From JAVMKJ01 sp031732875 (lineage in GTDB: Bacteria; Pseudomonadota; Gammaproteobacteria; Competibacterales; Competibacteraceae), in the NCBI GenBank assembly GCA_031732875.1, contig JAVMKL010000185.1, forward strand, positions 1 through 23,810: 23,810 nucleotides of DNA, read 5' to 3'. Numbering within the stretch: the stretch's first letter is position 1; each line of letters begins with the position of its first letter. Below are positions 8,208 through 16,876 of this stretch, in pieces. The notes beneath the pieces were generated by a model. It searched no databases. It was not told the DNA's origin and saw nothing but the letters and a program-made list of their open reading frames with translations. The translations under genes and the position numbers were made by a program.

Positions 8208-11200
8208 TCATAACCGCCGGACCTGCCGCATTTGCAGAGCCGCCGCGCCGAGGGTGGCCATCAGCAGCGCGAGGACTGTCAGCCACCACTCGTCCAGGGT
8301 GGGAATATCGATGGCAGCATAGCCTGCCCCCCCCGGATCGACGATGCTGCCATTCTTCCGCAGATCGCTGTCGCCGGCGCCGCCATCGGTCAGAATGACC
8401 GCGAGCGTGCTACCGTTGACCGTCGCCGCAAGGGGATACCAGTGCGCGGCCTGGCCGGTGGTGGGCCCGAACTTCCAATAGCTCGTGTTGGCCGGCAGCG
8501 CGGCTGGGTAAGTCACCGATAAAGTGATGAAGTCCCCACAACCCGTTGCCGCGAACTGGAACAGATCGTAGGGAATCTGGATTCCCGTTGGCGGCGGGAC
8601 ACCGATACTCGCGACGGGAACGAACGACGCATTGGTGAACCGACAAGTCAGTGGCGCATCGATGATACAAGCGGTCGCCTGTCCACCGCCTGACAGCGTT
8701 CCCGTAAAACAGAGAGAGGGCGCCGTGCTCGGAGCGACCACGAAGAACGCTTGCGAGGCGGAAGCCGGTACAAACTGGGTAGTTCCGGCATAGTTGGCCG
8801 TCAGCGTGAACGATCCCGCCGTGGGTAAGGTCACGGTACAGCTTGCGATGCCGCTCGCATTGGTGATGCCGTTGCACGTCTGGCCACCGACCGCGAACTG
8901 GATCGACGCGCCGGCGATCACGGCGTTGGGGTTGGCCGAAACATCGAACAGACCCCCTGCCAGCGTCACCGGCGCGCCGGCGGTCGAACTGGTCGGGCTG
9001 GTGTTCAAACTCAGGAAGGTGGTGTGCTTGCCCGGCCCCCAGTTCAGACTCGTCGAGTTGGACACCAAGCTCAATGCACCTACCGTTGCTCTAGCGGTCA
9101 CGGTATCGACTCCGGAGAAGATACCCGAATAAGTGATGGTCGCTTTACCGCTCGCGTCTGTCTTCGCCAATTTGGTTTGTTGGTTTGCTCCGTCTATTTG
9201 GAAGAAGACTGCCGTCCCGGCTGGCGCGTCGACATTGGTGAATGTCACGGTAAAGCTTTGAGAATCACCTTGCGAGGGGTTGGGAGATACCACCGCCGGC
9301 GACAAGGTCAGCGCGGGTGTTGGGTTGGTGGTGGCGAAGCCGCAACCGCCGGTACTGGGGGCCAGTTTGTACACGGTGTCGCTGGCGCTGGCGTAGAGAC
9401 AGCCATCCGGGCCGATGACGCCGGACCCGATGGCGCCGTCGGTCAAGGGAGTCGAGGTGAACGGATTGGTGGTGATGTCCACTAGAGCGAGCGCGAAATT
9501 GGGATCGGTCCCCGAGAGCACGATCAACGACTTCGCCGATCCGTCCGGACGAACCTCACCGACGGTTACCCAATAAAGTGCATTCAGGCCGAGCGGGGTG
9601 ATCGTCGGCGACGGCTTGTTGGTGCCATTTATCCGGACGACTGGAGCATTCGGATAAGTGAAGTAGTTGGTGACCACATAGATCGTGCCGTCCGGCGCGA
9701 ACGAAATGGCTCCGTTCCCCACCGTGGTGGGCAAGGTAGCGTAAACCTCTACCGTTGGGTTGGCATTGCTTGGATTCACGCGGAAAAGTCTTGCATCGTT
9801 CAAGCCCCCCCCGTTGCAGGAGTTGTCGAAGAATAAATCGCCGCTCAGCGGGTCGACGGCAAGGCCGTTGGGGCAGGTCAGGTTGGCGACGACGACCCTC
9901 AGTTGGGCGCCGGTCGCCGGATCGATCTCGACAATGTTGCCCAAGCCGTTACCGCCGGTCGTCGCGCCATGGGTGGCGTACAGCCGACCGTCCTTGCCAA
10001 AGACCGGTTGCCCCAGCGTTTCTCCCAAGTTTGATAGCTCGTTGGAGGCCACTCCACCTTGGCTACCCATCTTGTAGAGTCCACCGGTCCGAAAATTGGC
10101 AATGAATACCGAGCCGGTCGTATCGAAAGCCGGAGTCGATGCACCCGGACAACCACCCCAGTTGACGTTGCCGAAGAAGAAGTTCTGCGCAAAGAAACCG
10201 TTGGCGAAGGGCGTCAGGGTGTAGCCGTTCGCCGCAGTCGGCGGAGCGCCAACGCAGGATTGAGTGGCGGAACCACCGAACGTCACGCTCGCGCTGCCGG
10301 GCACCGGCAGGTTGCCGTCGGTCACGTCCACCGCCGTGTAAATCACGGTCTCGCTGAACTGGTTGGTCGCGACGAACTGGATCTGGCCATTGACATCGGT
10401 GACGCTCGGACTCGGCCCGGTAATGACCGAGTGGCCATTACCCTGTGACAGCGTGATCAGCTTGCCGGGGCTGGGACGATTCTGGGCATCCTTAAGCGTC
10501 ACCGTGATGGTGGTCGTGCTCGTGCCGTTGTTAAGAACGCTGGTTGGATTGGCGCTTATACTGCCAGATGCCGCTGGCGGGGCGACGAAGCTCACGGGGT
10601 TCGGCGCCGCGAGGATGACGTTGTCGCCCAACACCCGCGCGCTAAAGCTCACGTCCTGGATGGCCGTACTGGTCACGGTAAACACCACCGCACCGTTAGC
10701 GATATTCGTAATGCCGCCGGCTGGGGTAATGGCGACGTTGGCGGCCGGGTTCGCGCTCAATGAAACAGTCTTGCCGCTCAAGGTATTGCCGTTGGCGTCG
10801 CGTAGAACCGCAGCCACGTAAAAAGGTGTGGTACCGTCGGCGGGAACACCGCCCAACTGCGCGGCGGTATCCACATCTTCCACCCGGATGATCGGGTAAA
10901 TCGCCGAAAGGTCCGCACTGGCCGGCCCCAGGGTTTTTCCAGTCAACGCGACGTGCAAGACGTTGACATTGGGTGAACCCAGTCCGACATGAGCGAAATC
11001 GCTGCCCATGGAGGCCGCGCTATGAAACCCATTCGTACCGGCGAGTGGGTAAAGAAGCGGGTTGAGGAAGCCGAGATTCGATCCTTGCGCCTGGTTGAGC
11101 AGCGCTGTGTAGGCTGCCCACGCCGGCGCGGCCATGCTCGTTCCACCCCAGATCGAGGGACTGGGGCAGCCACCGGCGCTCGCCTGGCATATTTGTATCC

Positions 11201-12839
11201 CGTAATAAGGATCGGCGTTGGCCACTACATCGGGAACAGATCTCATCGTCGACGATGTAAAACCATTTTGATACGACGGCCGGCTGAAAAAGCGGCTGAC
11301 CCCGAACCCCCCTTGACCGGTGGGCGGAACATTGGCCAAACCGTCCCACCACGTCTCGGATTGATACAAAGATCCTGGTCCCGGAATTGTCGATGACCCT
11401 CCAACCGCAGTCGCATTTGGCGATCCGGCTGGAACCCCGATAGTGTTGGGGCTGCCATTCAGGCAGGTGCTCCCGGTGTCTCCCGATGCGTTAAAGACAC
11501 TGATTCCAGATGCGGCCGCGGTGGCGAGGATAGAATCAATGCTCTGCACGTCCGCAAGTGTGGTCTGATCCTCGCAGTAACTCCAACTGTTACTGATGAT
11601 GGTCATCCCGTCGCCAATCATGCGATTGAACACTGCCTGAAAACTACCCGCCCCCGTGAAGGGCGCATCGTAGACAACTACCCGTGCCCCGCTCACGAAC
11701 GGTAAAATAAAATCAATATCGAGCAAGACCTCTGCCTGATCAGGGCCTGGCGTGGCACCGCCACCGACATGGACCTGCGACAGATTAGCGATCAGCTCGT
11801 CCCTTTGTTCGAAGGCCAAGAAGTCCGTGACGTCTGAAAGAGCAAAGGTATCGAACTCCACCAAACCGATCCTCTGGCCGGTACCATCGGCATTGAGCCA
11901 GTTCGGAATCGCTACTGCCCGAGCATTTGCTTTGCTGTTGGCCAATTGGATGGCGAATCCGCCACCTCCAGATGGTCCCCCCGATGAATTAGTCAAAATC
12001 GCATCCCCCTTGGAGTCGCAGATCCATTTTTTCTGGGGCTTTAGTGGATCTGGGGTAAAAGGCAGGCCAGCCGACTTGTTATATTGCTCCCACTGAGCAT
12101 TCCAAAAACTTGTAAACTGATTTTGCGTATTTACCCACCAGTTGCCCGGACCTTCCCACAGGTTGTACAAGAATACAACAACCGGACAGAATGCTTTTTT
12201 AATACCTTCCCCGTTGTGATAAACAACATCGACCTGATGGCGCGAATCGTTCTGTCGCGAAGGCCTGGCAAGATCCGAAAGTCCCACCACCGACTGCACT
12301 CTGCCAGCGATAGCTTTTGGTAGCGCTGGCTCGTTGGTATTGGCGAAAAACTGACGCTCGCCGAGTGCGTAGTCGCTGATACCGACATCGAGCGCCTTTT
12401 CCGCCATCGAACGGGTGCCGGCAACCGTGATGGTCATCCGGTTCGCCGAACCTTCGGCGACCGTGAATCCCTGCTGCTCGAAGTACGTGCGGACGGCGTC
12501 GTAATCGGCTTGGCTGGGGCCGAACTGGTCGGAAACTTCTTCCGGATTCATAAAGTTGCGATATTGGGGGGACTGCGGATCGTAGACGTCGCGCAGATAG
12601 TTCTCGAAACCCGCCGGATCGGAACGCCGCAGCACGACGGTCAGCGTCAAGGGTTCCGCGGCGAGGGGAGCCGCCATGGTGGTGATGATCGGCTGCGCCG
12701 CCGACAGCGCCGGTAAAACGTGGCCGGTTAGCGCAACCTTGTCCGAGTTGCTTCCCGGATCAGCGGATGATGCCGACCGTGCCCACGGAGAAACCAGCAG
12801 CAAAAATGCACACAGGATGCCAACCAGAAAATTCCACAT
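8208..12839 (-). CDS. Secreted S53 (sedolisin) protease with Ig-like and propeller-like domains and IPTL-CTERM
   Basis: This protein has 1543 residues counted from the ATG at 12839 (MWNFLVG). That start is chosen over one eight codons upstream because AGGGGGG precedes it. A signal peptide (1-~26) is followed by a pro-kumamolisin activation domain (~50-200) and the S53 catalytic domain (~290-635). Catalytic residues fit sedolisin spacing: E370 and D374 (EVLLD), oxyanion D454 (ASGDTG) and S568 (GTSMAAPAW). Next come two Big_1-like Ig domains (~650-850), an NHL/SMP-30-like beta-propeller segment (~865-1180), two further Ig-like domains (~1180-1380) and a region resembling the choice-of-anchor U domain (~1400-1510). 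It ends with IPTLDEWW, a hydrophobic helix and RQVRRL, the IPTL-CTERM sorting tripartite. Family S53 proteases are usually 500-650 residues, so this is nearly three times normal. The expected role is an exported, surface-retained acid-type endopeptidase. The substrate is unknown, and it stands alone as a transcription unit. Confidence 0.92.
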   Translation of the reverse strand: MWNFLVGILCAFLLLVSPWARSASSADPGSNSDKVALTGHVLPALSAAQPIITTMAAPLAAEPLTLTVVLRRSDPAGFENYLRDVYDPQSPQYRNFMNPEEVSDQFGPSQADYDAVRTYFEQQGFTVAEGSANRMTITVAGTRSMAEKALDVGISDYALGERQFFANTNEPALPKAIAGRVQSVVGLSDLARPSRQNDSRHQVDVVYHNGEGIKKAFCPVVVFLYNLWEGPGNWWVNTQNQFTSFWNAQWEQYNKSAGLPFTPDPLKPQKKWICDSKGDAILTNSSGGPSGGGGFAIQLANSKANARAVAIPNWLNADGTGQRIGLVEFDTFALSDVTDFLAFEQRDELIANLSQVHVGGGATPGPDQAEVLLDIDFILPFVSGARVVVYDAPFTGAGSFQAVFNRMIGDGMTIISNSWSYCEDQTTLADVQSIDSILATAAASGISVFNASGDTGSTCLNGSPNTIGVPAGSPNATAVGGSSTIPGPGSLYQSETWWDGLANVPPTGQGGFGVSRFFSRPSYQNGFTSSTMRSVPDVVANADPYYGIQICQASAGGCPSPSIWGGTSMAAPAWAAYTALLNQAQGSNLGFLNPLLYPLAGTNGFHSAASMGSDFAHVGLGSPNVNVLHVALTGKTLGPASADLSAIYPIIRVEDVDTAAQLGGVPADGTTPFYVAAVLRDANGNTLSGKTVSLSANPAANVAITPAGGITNIANGAVVFTVTSTAIQDVSFSARVLGDNVILAAPNPVSFVAPPAASGSISANPTSVLNNGTSTTTITVTLKDAQNRPSPGKLITLSQGNGHSVITGPSPSVTDVNGQIQFVATNQFSETVIYTAVDVTDGNLPVPGSASVTFGGSATQSCVGAPPTAANGYTLTPFANGFFAQNFFFGNVNWGGCPGASTPAFDTTGSVFIANFRTGGLYKMGSQGGVASNELSNLGETLGQPVFGKDGRLYATHGATTGGNGLGNIVEIDPATGAQLRVVVANLTCPNGLAVDPLSGDLFFDNSCNGGGLNDARLFRVNPSNANPTVEVYATLPTTVGNGAISFAPDGTIYVVTNYFTYPNAPVVRINGTNKPSPTITPLGLNALYWVTVGEVRPDGSAKSLIVLSGTDPNFALALVDITTNPFTSTPLTDGAIGSGVIGPDGCLYASASDTVYKLAPSTGGCGFATTNPTPALTLSPAVVSPNPSQGDSQSFTVTFTNVDAPAGTAVFFQIDGANQQTKLAKTDASGKATITYSGIFSGVDTVTARATVGALSLVSNSTSLNWGPGKHTTFLSLNTSPTSSTAGAPVTLAGGLFDVSANPNAVIAGASIQFAVGGQTCNGITNASGIASCTVTLPTAGSFTLTANYAGTTQFVPASASQAFFVVAPSTAPSLCFTGTLSGGGQATACIIDAPLTCRFTNASFVPVASIGVPPPTGIQIPYDLFQFAATGCGDFITLSVTYPAALPANTSYWKFGPTTGQAAHWYPLAATVNGSTLAVILTDGGAGDSDLRKNGSIVDPGGAGYAAIDIPTLDEWWLTVLALLMATLGAAALQMRQVRRL

Positions 12840-13028
12840 ATACCCCCCTGCCATTCTTGCCAAAACGAATTCGACCTATCGCGCGCGCACTCCAACAAAA
12901 ATACCTTAGGATTAATGTGGAGTACTCGATACACAATGACGTCGAGCTTACGTTTTATTAGCTTGCCGCATGCGGCGAAATCAAGGGGGGATTAACGATT
13001 TTATTTTTGAATAATGTTTGATTGATTC
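12840..13028. promoter_or_regulatory. Upstream region of the S53 protease gene
   Basis: This AT-richer intergenic region must carry the promoter of the leftward protease gene. It contains a perfect 12-bp palindrome GCCGCATGCGGC (within 12963-12977). The run AGGGGGG just before the protease ATG (on the - strand, about 12843-12850) is the ribosome binding site. I cannot assign -35/-10 boxes with confidence. Confidence 0.4.
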
Positions 13029-13053
13029 ACAACCGTCTGTCTGTATCGGTTGT
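13029..13053 (-). terminator. Hairpin immediately after rnt stop
   Basis: A 7-bp perfect stem (ACAACCG / CGGTTGT) with an 11-base loop touches the TAA stop of rnt. No run of T follows on the - strand, so it is a weak intrinsic terminator at best, or an mRNA 3'-end stabiliser. It is the only candidate for ending the long leftward nik-ABC-moa-rnt block before the protease gene. Confidence 0.4.
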
Positions 13054-13691
13054 TAATCGTCTTCCGCTTTCCAACCACCCATATCCTTCCAGCGGTTGAC
13101 GATCTGACAGAACAGTTCGGCCGTGCGCTCGGCGTCGTAAATCGCCGAATGCGCTTCGCGTTCGTTCCACGGAATGCCAGCCGCCTGCAGCGCGCGGGCC
13201 AATACCGTCTGGCCGTAGGCCAAGCCGGCGAGCGTGACGGTATCGAAACTGCTGAAGGGATGGAAGGGATTGCGCTTGACTTGGGCGCGGGTTGCCGCCG
13301 CGTTCAGAAACGCCAGATCGAAGAAGGCGTTGTGGCCGACCAGAACGGCGCGGGTGCAACCGCTTTCCCGCATTTCCCGGCGCACCTCGCGAAAAATGGC
13401 GCTCAGCGCCTCGCCTTCCGGCACCGCGAAGCGGAAGGGATGGTCGGGATCGATGCCGTTCACGGCCATCGAGGCGGGATCCAGCCGCGCGCCTGGGAAC
13501 GGCTGAACATGATGGGCCAGGGTGCCGGCGGGAAGCAGGTTGCCCTGCCAGTCCATGCGCAGGATGACGGCGGCGATTTCCAGCAGGGCGTCGGTCTGAG
13601 CGTTGATGCCGCCGGTCTCCACATCCACGACGACCGGCAGAAATCCCCGGAAACGGGCGGCAATCAGCGATTTTGGGTCGTGTGAGTTCAT
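13053..13691 (-). CDS. rnt: Ribonuclease T (DEDDh 3'-5' exoribonuclease)
   Basis: This 212-residue protein starts with an ATG at 13691 (MNSHDPKSL). A GTG seven codons upstream is possible, and neither has a strong ribosome binding site. RFRGFLPVVVDVETGG and TDALLEIAAVIL are the classic RNase T opening. Exo I residues are D23 and E25, Exo II gives D126 in GHNAFFD, and Exo III gives H182 and D187 in HSAIYDAE. The ending VNRWKDMGGW also matches RNase T. Length matches the family (E. coli 215). Established role: trimming of tRNA and other stable RNA 3' ends, including tRNA CCA end turnover and 5S/23S maturation. It lies 54 bases downstream of moaE on the same strand and may share its transcript. 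Confidence 0.96.
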   Translation of the reverse strand: MNSHDPKSLIAARFRGFLPVVVDVETGGINAQTDALLEIAAVILRMDWQGNLLPAGTLAHHVQPFPGARLDPASMAVNGIDPDHPFRFAVPEGEALSAIFREVRREMRESGCTRAVLVGHNAFFDLAFLNAAATRAQVKRNPFHPFSSFDTVTLAGLAYGQTVLARALQAAGIPWNEREAHSAIYDAERTAELFCQIVNRWKDMGGWKAEDD

Positions 13692-13736
13692 CGGCGCAGC
13701 ATAGCCGATCACCCACCGTAACGCACCTACATCACA

Positions 13737-13753
13737 CCGGTTCGCTCAACCGG
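13737..13753 (-). other. Small hairpin overlapping the moaE stop codon
   Basis: A perfect 6-bp inverted repeat (CCGGTT / AACCGG) surrounds a 5-base loop, and the moaE TGA stop lies within the structure. No T-tract follows. It could stabilise the upstream mRNA end or partly separate moaE from rnt; function is not established. Confidence 0.35.
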
Positions 13754-14341
13754 GGGTGTTGTGTTCCACCCAGCGGGAACCAGCGCCGGTATCTTCGCGC
13801 TTCCAGAACGGCGCTTTCGACTTGAGTTCCTCCATGATGAACCGACAGGCGGCAAATGCCGCCGCCCGGTGTCCCGACCATGTCGCCACCAGCACGATGG
13901 AATCGTTCGGGCACAATTCGCCGATCCGATGAATCACCAACGCATCCAGTAGCGGCCATTCCCGGCAAGCGGTTTCGACGATCCGTTGCAAATGCCGCTC
14001 GGTCATACCGGGGTAGTGCTCTAGCGTCATCCCGCGTACCGGCTCGCCTTCGTTTTCGTCGCGCATGGTGCCGATGANNNNNNNNNNNNNNNNNNNNNNN
14101 NNNNNNNNNNNNNNNNNNNNNNNNNNNNNNNNNNNNNNNNNNNNNNNNNNNNNNNNNNNNNNNNNNNNNNNNNNNNNAGCGTCATCCCGCGTACCGGCTC
14201 GCCTTCGTTTTCGTCGCGCATGGTGCCGATGAAGATCGCCGTCGCGCCATACCGGCCACCGAGGCGCTCGTCGAGACCGGCCTGATAGCGTCCCAGTTCC
14301 ACCAAGGGCTCGAAAGGTTCGTCTCGGAGGTCGATCCGCAT
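13746..14341 (-). CDS. moaE: Molybdopterin synthase large subunit MoaE, interrupted by an assembly gap
   Basis: The N-terminal part (MRIDLRDEPFEPLVELGRYQ ... GATAIFIGTMRDENEGEPV) lies right of the N-run and the remainder (LEHYPGMTERHLQRIVE ... ENTPG-type end, read as WVEHNTPG) lies left of it. GTMRDENEG, HRIGEL and KSKAPFWKRE are MoaE signatures, the last carrying the catalytic lysines. The N-run is 100 bases and both flanks carry the same 55 bases. Removing 155 bases leaves 441, exactly 147 codons, so the true gene is an intact 146-residue MoaE (E. coli 150). It starts three bases after the moaD stop. Established role: with MoaD, it inserts dithiolene sulfur into precursor Z to form molybdopterin. 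The break is technical, not biological. Confidence 0.93.
14023..14232. other. Scaffold gap: 100 N flanked by identical 55-base contig ends
   Basis: Bases 14078-14177 are exactly 100 N. Bases 14023-14077 and 14178-14232 are identical over 55 bases. This is the pattern of two contig ends that overlap by one k-mer but were joined with a fixed-size gap. The real distance is therefore most simply minus 55 bases, and no sequence is missing. The exact restoration of the moaE frame supports this reading. Confidence 0.93.
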
Positions 14342-14344
14342 CCC

Positions 14345-14578
14345 CTACCCTCCCGTCACCGGCGGAAAAAACGCCACCTCGTCGCCATCGCGCACGCTTT
14401 GCGTCGGTTCGGCGTATTCCATGTTCACCGCCGCCAGCGTGTTCGGCGGCAAGGGCGTGTCGGGCCACAACGTCGTCCATACGCCCGCGACCGTCAACTC
14501 ACGGTCGACCTCCAGCCGATCCCCGGAGCTGCCCAGGCGGTCGCGCAAGCTGGCGAAATATTTGACATGAATCGTCAT
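14345..14578 (-). CDS. moaD: Molybdopterin synthase sulfur carrier subunit MoaD
   Basis: This 77-residue protein with a beta-grasp (ubiquitin-like) fold signature starts MTIHVKYFASLRDRLG and ends DGDEVAFFPPVTGG. The C-terminal Gly-Gly is the site that is adenylated by MoeB and carries the thiocarboxylate. Length is normal (E. coli 81). GGGAG lies about eight to twelve bases before the ATG. It is followed after three bases by moaE, the usual pairing. No other molybdenum cofactor gene is in the window; the pair sits downstream of an ABC exporter rather than in a moaABC cluster. Confidence 0.95.
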   Translation of the reverse strand: MTIHVKYFASLRDRLGSSGDRLEVDRELTVAGVWTTLWPDTPLPPNTLAAVNMEYAEPTQSVRDGDEVAFFPPVTGG

Positions 14579-14599
14579 GCGTTTTCTCCCGATTTGCCC

Positions 14600-14631
14600 G
14601 CGCCCTTTCCCTCAAGGGGATGGGGAACCCA
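14600..14631 (-). repeat. Imperfect hairpin between permease and moaD
   Basis: CCCTTTCCC and GGGGATGGG flank the loop TCAA, giving an imperfect 9-bp stem in the short gap between the exporter permease stop and the moaD start. It resembles a degenerate member of the palindrome family at 8062 and 15729. It has no T-tract, and transcription may pass through it. Confidence 0.35.
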
Positions 14632-15726
14632 TTATTTGACCCGGACCAAACTCAACAACAACGCCCCGCCGCCCAATAACGCCATCATCGCATACTCGAA
14701 GCCGTGCGCGCCGATATCGCTGCCCTTCAGAAACACGTCGCGGATCACCACCAGGTAATAGCGCAGCGGGTCCAGCCAGGTGAGCCATTGCACGCCTTCC
14801 GGCATGTTCTGGATGGGGAAGGCGAACCCCGACAGCACCACCATCGGCTGGATGATGAAGAACGCCAGCAGCATCGCCTGCTGCTGGGTTTCCGCATAGC
14901 TGGAAATCAGCAGACCGATCCCCAGGGAACTCATCAGAAACAGCAGGCTACCGATCAAGAGGCCGATCACGTTCGCCCGGAACGGCACCTCGAACCATGC
15001 GACCGCGATCGCGCTGATCAGCGCCACGTCGAACAGCCCCACGGCGGCGACGGCAATCACCTTGCCCAGCAGGAATTCCAGCCGGGCAACCGGCGTCACC
15101 AGCAACCGTTCCAGCGTGCCGAATTCCCGTTCGCGGACCACGCTCATCGCCGTCAGAATCACGGTGGTGATCAGCACGATGGTGGCGATGATTCCCGGCA
15201 CGAAATACGGCCGGTCCTCCAGATTTTCATTGAACCAGGCCCGTTCCTCGATTTGCACCGGCGGATCGAAACCGGCGCTCAGCCGGGCGCTTCGCTGCAA
15301 GGTCTGGCTGATTTGACCGGTGATCATCTGGGCGCTGTTGGAATCAGACCCATCCGATACGATTTGAGCCACCCGCTCCGACTCGAAATTCGGGCCGAAC
15401 CGCAGGATGGCGCGGATCTCGCCGCGATCCATGGCCGCCGCGGCCGCGGCCATATCCGGGACGTAGTGCAGAGTGAAGCTGCCCGTCGCCGTCACCGCCG
15501 CCAGCAGATCGCGAGTGGTCGGCGTTCGCGCCTGATCCACCACCGCGATTTCGGCATGGCGGACATCGAAACTGGCCGCGTAGCCGAACGCCATCAACTG
15601 AAACAGCGGCGGCACCACCATGAAGAACCGCATGCGGGGATCGCGCAACAATTGCAGAAACTCCTTGCCCAGGAGGACCCGCAATCGGACTAGGCTGGCT
15701 CGCACCGGGTTCACGGGCAACCGCAC
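14632..15726 (-). CDS. ABC-2 type exporter permease (YhhJ/YbhR-like), second subunit
   Basis: This is an ABC-2 membrane subunit of about 364 residues. After a short cytoplasmic start (LLGKEFLQLLRDPRMRFFM), the first membrane helix is FMVVPPLFQLMAFGYAASF. A large periplasmic domain of roughly 130 residues follows, then five helices from about residue 165 to the end, including the conserved VREREFGTLERLLVTPV region. The start is uncertain. The frame extends to a TTG at 15765, but those first codons are the palindromic repeat itself, so I prefer one of the GTG codons at 15726, 15714 or 15705. It pairs with the permease just upstream to form a heterodimeric exporter driven by the ATPase at 16873-17838. 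Substrate is unknown. Confidence 0.88.
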   Translation of the reverse strand: MRLPVNPVRASLVRLRVLLGKEFLQLLRDPRMRFFMVVPPLFQLMAFGYAASFDVRHAEIAVVDQARTPTTRDLLAAVTATGSFTLHYVPDMAAAAAAMDRGEIRAILRFGPNFESERVAQIVSDGSDSNSAQMITGQISQTLQRSARLSAGFDPPVQIEERAWFNENLEDRPYFVPGIIATIVLITTVILTAMSVVREREFGTLERLLVTPVARLEFLLGKVIAVAAVGLFDVALISAIAVAWFEVPFRANVIGLLIGSLLFLMSSLGIGLLISSYAETQQQAMLLAFFIIQPMVVLSGFAFPIQNMPEGVQWLTWLDPLRYYLVVIRDVFLKGSDIGAHGFEYAMMALLGGGALLLSLVRVK

Positions 15727-15728
15727 AC

Positions 15729-15761
15729 TCCCCTCTCCCCGCAAGCGGAGAGGGGTTGGGG
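15729..15761. repeat. REP-like palindrome between the two permease genes
   Basis: CCCCTCTCC and GGAGAGGGG flank a CCGCAAGC core, followed by TTGGGG. The core and tail (GCAAGCGG, GAGGGGTTG) are shared with the element at 8062-8098. Its position inside an operon, where it separates two permease genes and encodes the apparent N terminus of the second in one frame, suggests a dispersed intergenic element rather than an operon-ending terminator. Confidence 0.6.
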
Positions 15762-15772
15762 ACAAGTCTCGT

Positions 15773-16876
15773 TCACGGCAACAACCCCAGTTTTTTGGAT
15801 TTGGTCAAGGTCAACCGTAGCAGCACCAGGGCGATCAGCAACAGCGCGGCGATCTGGGTCCAGAGCAGCAGGGGCGTAATGCCCTTGAGAAAGATGGCGC
15901 GCGACAGCGCGATGTAATAACGGGCCGGAATCACCAGGGTGAGATATTGTAGCGCCACCGGCATGTTCTCGATGGCGAAAATGAACCCCGACAGCAGAAA
16001 GGCCGGCAGGAAAGTGCTGACCATAGCCATCTGGCTGGCCAGGAGCTGGTTGCCGGCGTTGATCGAAATCAGCGCGCCTTGCAGCATTACCACCAGCAGA
16101 AACAGCATGGACAACAGCAACAACGCCGGCAGGGAACCGCGCAACGGCACGCCGAACACCCACACCGCGACCGCGACCGCGACCGCCAGATCGAGCAGGC
16201 CGATGAACAAATAGGGCAGCAGCTTGCCCAACAGAAATTCGCGACGGGTCAGCGGCGTCGTGCGCAACATCACCAGATTGCCCAGTTCCATTTCCCGGGC
16301 GATGGTCAGCGAGGTCATCATGGCCCCGATCACCGCCATCACCATGGCGATCACGCCGGGGATGATCGCCAGCCGGCTTTCCTTGGTTTCGTTGAACCAG
16401 GTGCGGTCCTCGATGCGGATCGGCGGCTGGCCGCCCCGGCGCAGCAGATCGTCGTTCACCAGCACCAGCGCGGTGTTGCGCAGCAGCCGGGCGGTATTGG
16501 CGTCCACCCCGTCCAGCAGCAGTTGAATCCGGGCATCGCCGCGTTCCAGCCGCCGGGCGTAATCGGGCGGAAACACCAGCGCCGCCCAAATTTTCCCCCG
16601 CTGCAAGGCCATGGCGGCTTCCCGCCGGTCGTTGCCGCGCAGCACCACCTTGAAGGCCCGGCTGGCGTCGAAATGGGCCGCCAATTCCTCGGTGGCGGCA
16701 TCGCGGGATTCCTGGACGATGGCGATGGGCGCTTCGTACAGGTCCAGACGGATGGCATAGCCGAACAGGAACAGCAACATGCTCGGCATGAGCAGAATCA
16801 GCGCCAGACTGCGCGGATCGCGCAGCAGATGCCAGACTTCCTTGCGAGCGATGGCCCGAACATGCCGTCCGTTCAT
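15773..16876 (-). CDS. ABC-2 type exporter permease (YhhJ/YbhS-like), first subunit
   Basis: This 367-residue protein starts MNGRHVRAIARKEVWHLLRD. The start ATG overlaps the TGA of the upstream ATPase gene (ATGA), so the two are translationally coupled. One N-terminal helix (LALILLMPSMLLFLFGYAI) is followed by a periplasmic domain (~45-170) and then about five helices, with MELGNLVMLRTTPLTRREF as the cytoplasmic ABC-2 coupling region. The same architecture appears in the next gene, so the two are paralogous halves of one transporter. Established knowledge: this subfamily usually works with an HlyD-type fusion protein and exports drugs, dyes or other hydrophobic compounds. No HlyD gene is present here. 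Confidence 0.92.
   Translation of the reverse strand: MNGRHVRAIARKEVWHLLRDPRSLALILLMPSMLLFLFGYAIRLDLYEAPIAIVQESRDAATEELAAHFDASRAFKVVLRGNDRREAAMALQRGKIWAALVFPPDYARRLERGDARIQLLLDGVDANTARLLRNTALVLVNDDLLRRGGQPPIRIEDRTWFNETKESRLAIIPGVIAMVMAVIGAMMTSLTIAREMELGNLVMLRTTPLTRREFLLGKLLPYLFIGLLDLAVAVAVAVWVFGVPLRGSLPALLLLSMLFLLVVMLQGALISINAGNQLLASQMAMVSTFLPAFLLSGFIFAIENMPVALQYLTLVIPARYYIALSRAIFLKGITPLLLWTQIAALLLIALVLLRLTLTKSKKLGLLP

Noticed and set aside
14023..14232. Possible tandem duplication within moaE
   Set aside because: The two identical 55-base copies flank a placeholder of exactly 100 N, and collapsing them restores the frame. This is a contig-end overlap, not a biological repeat.
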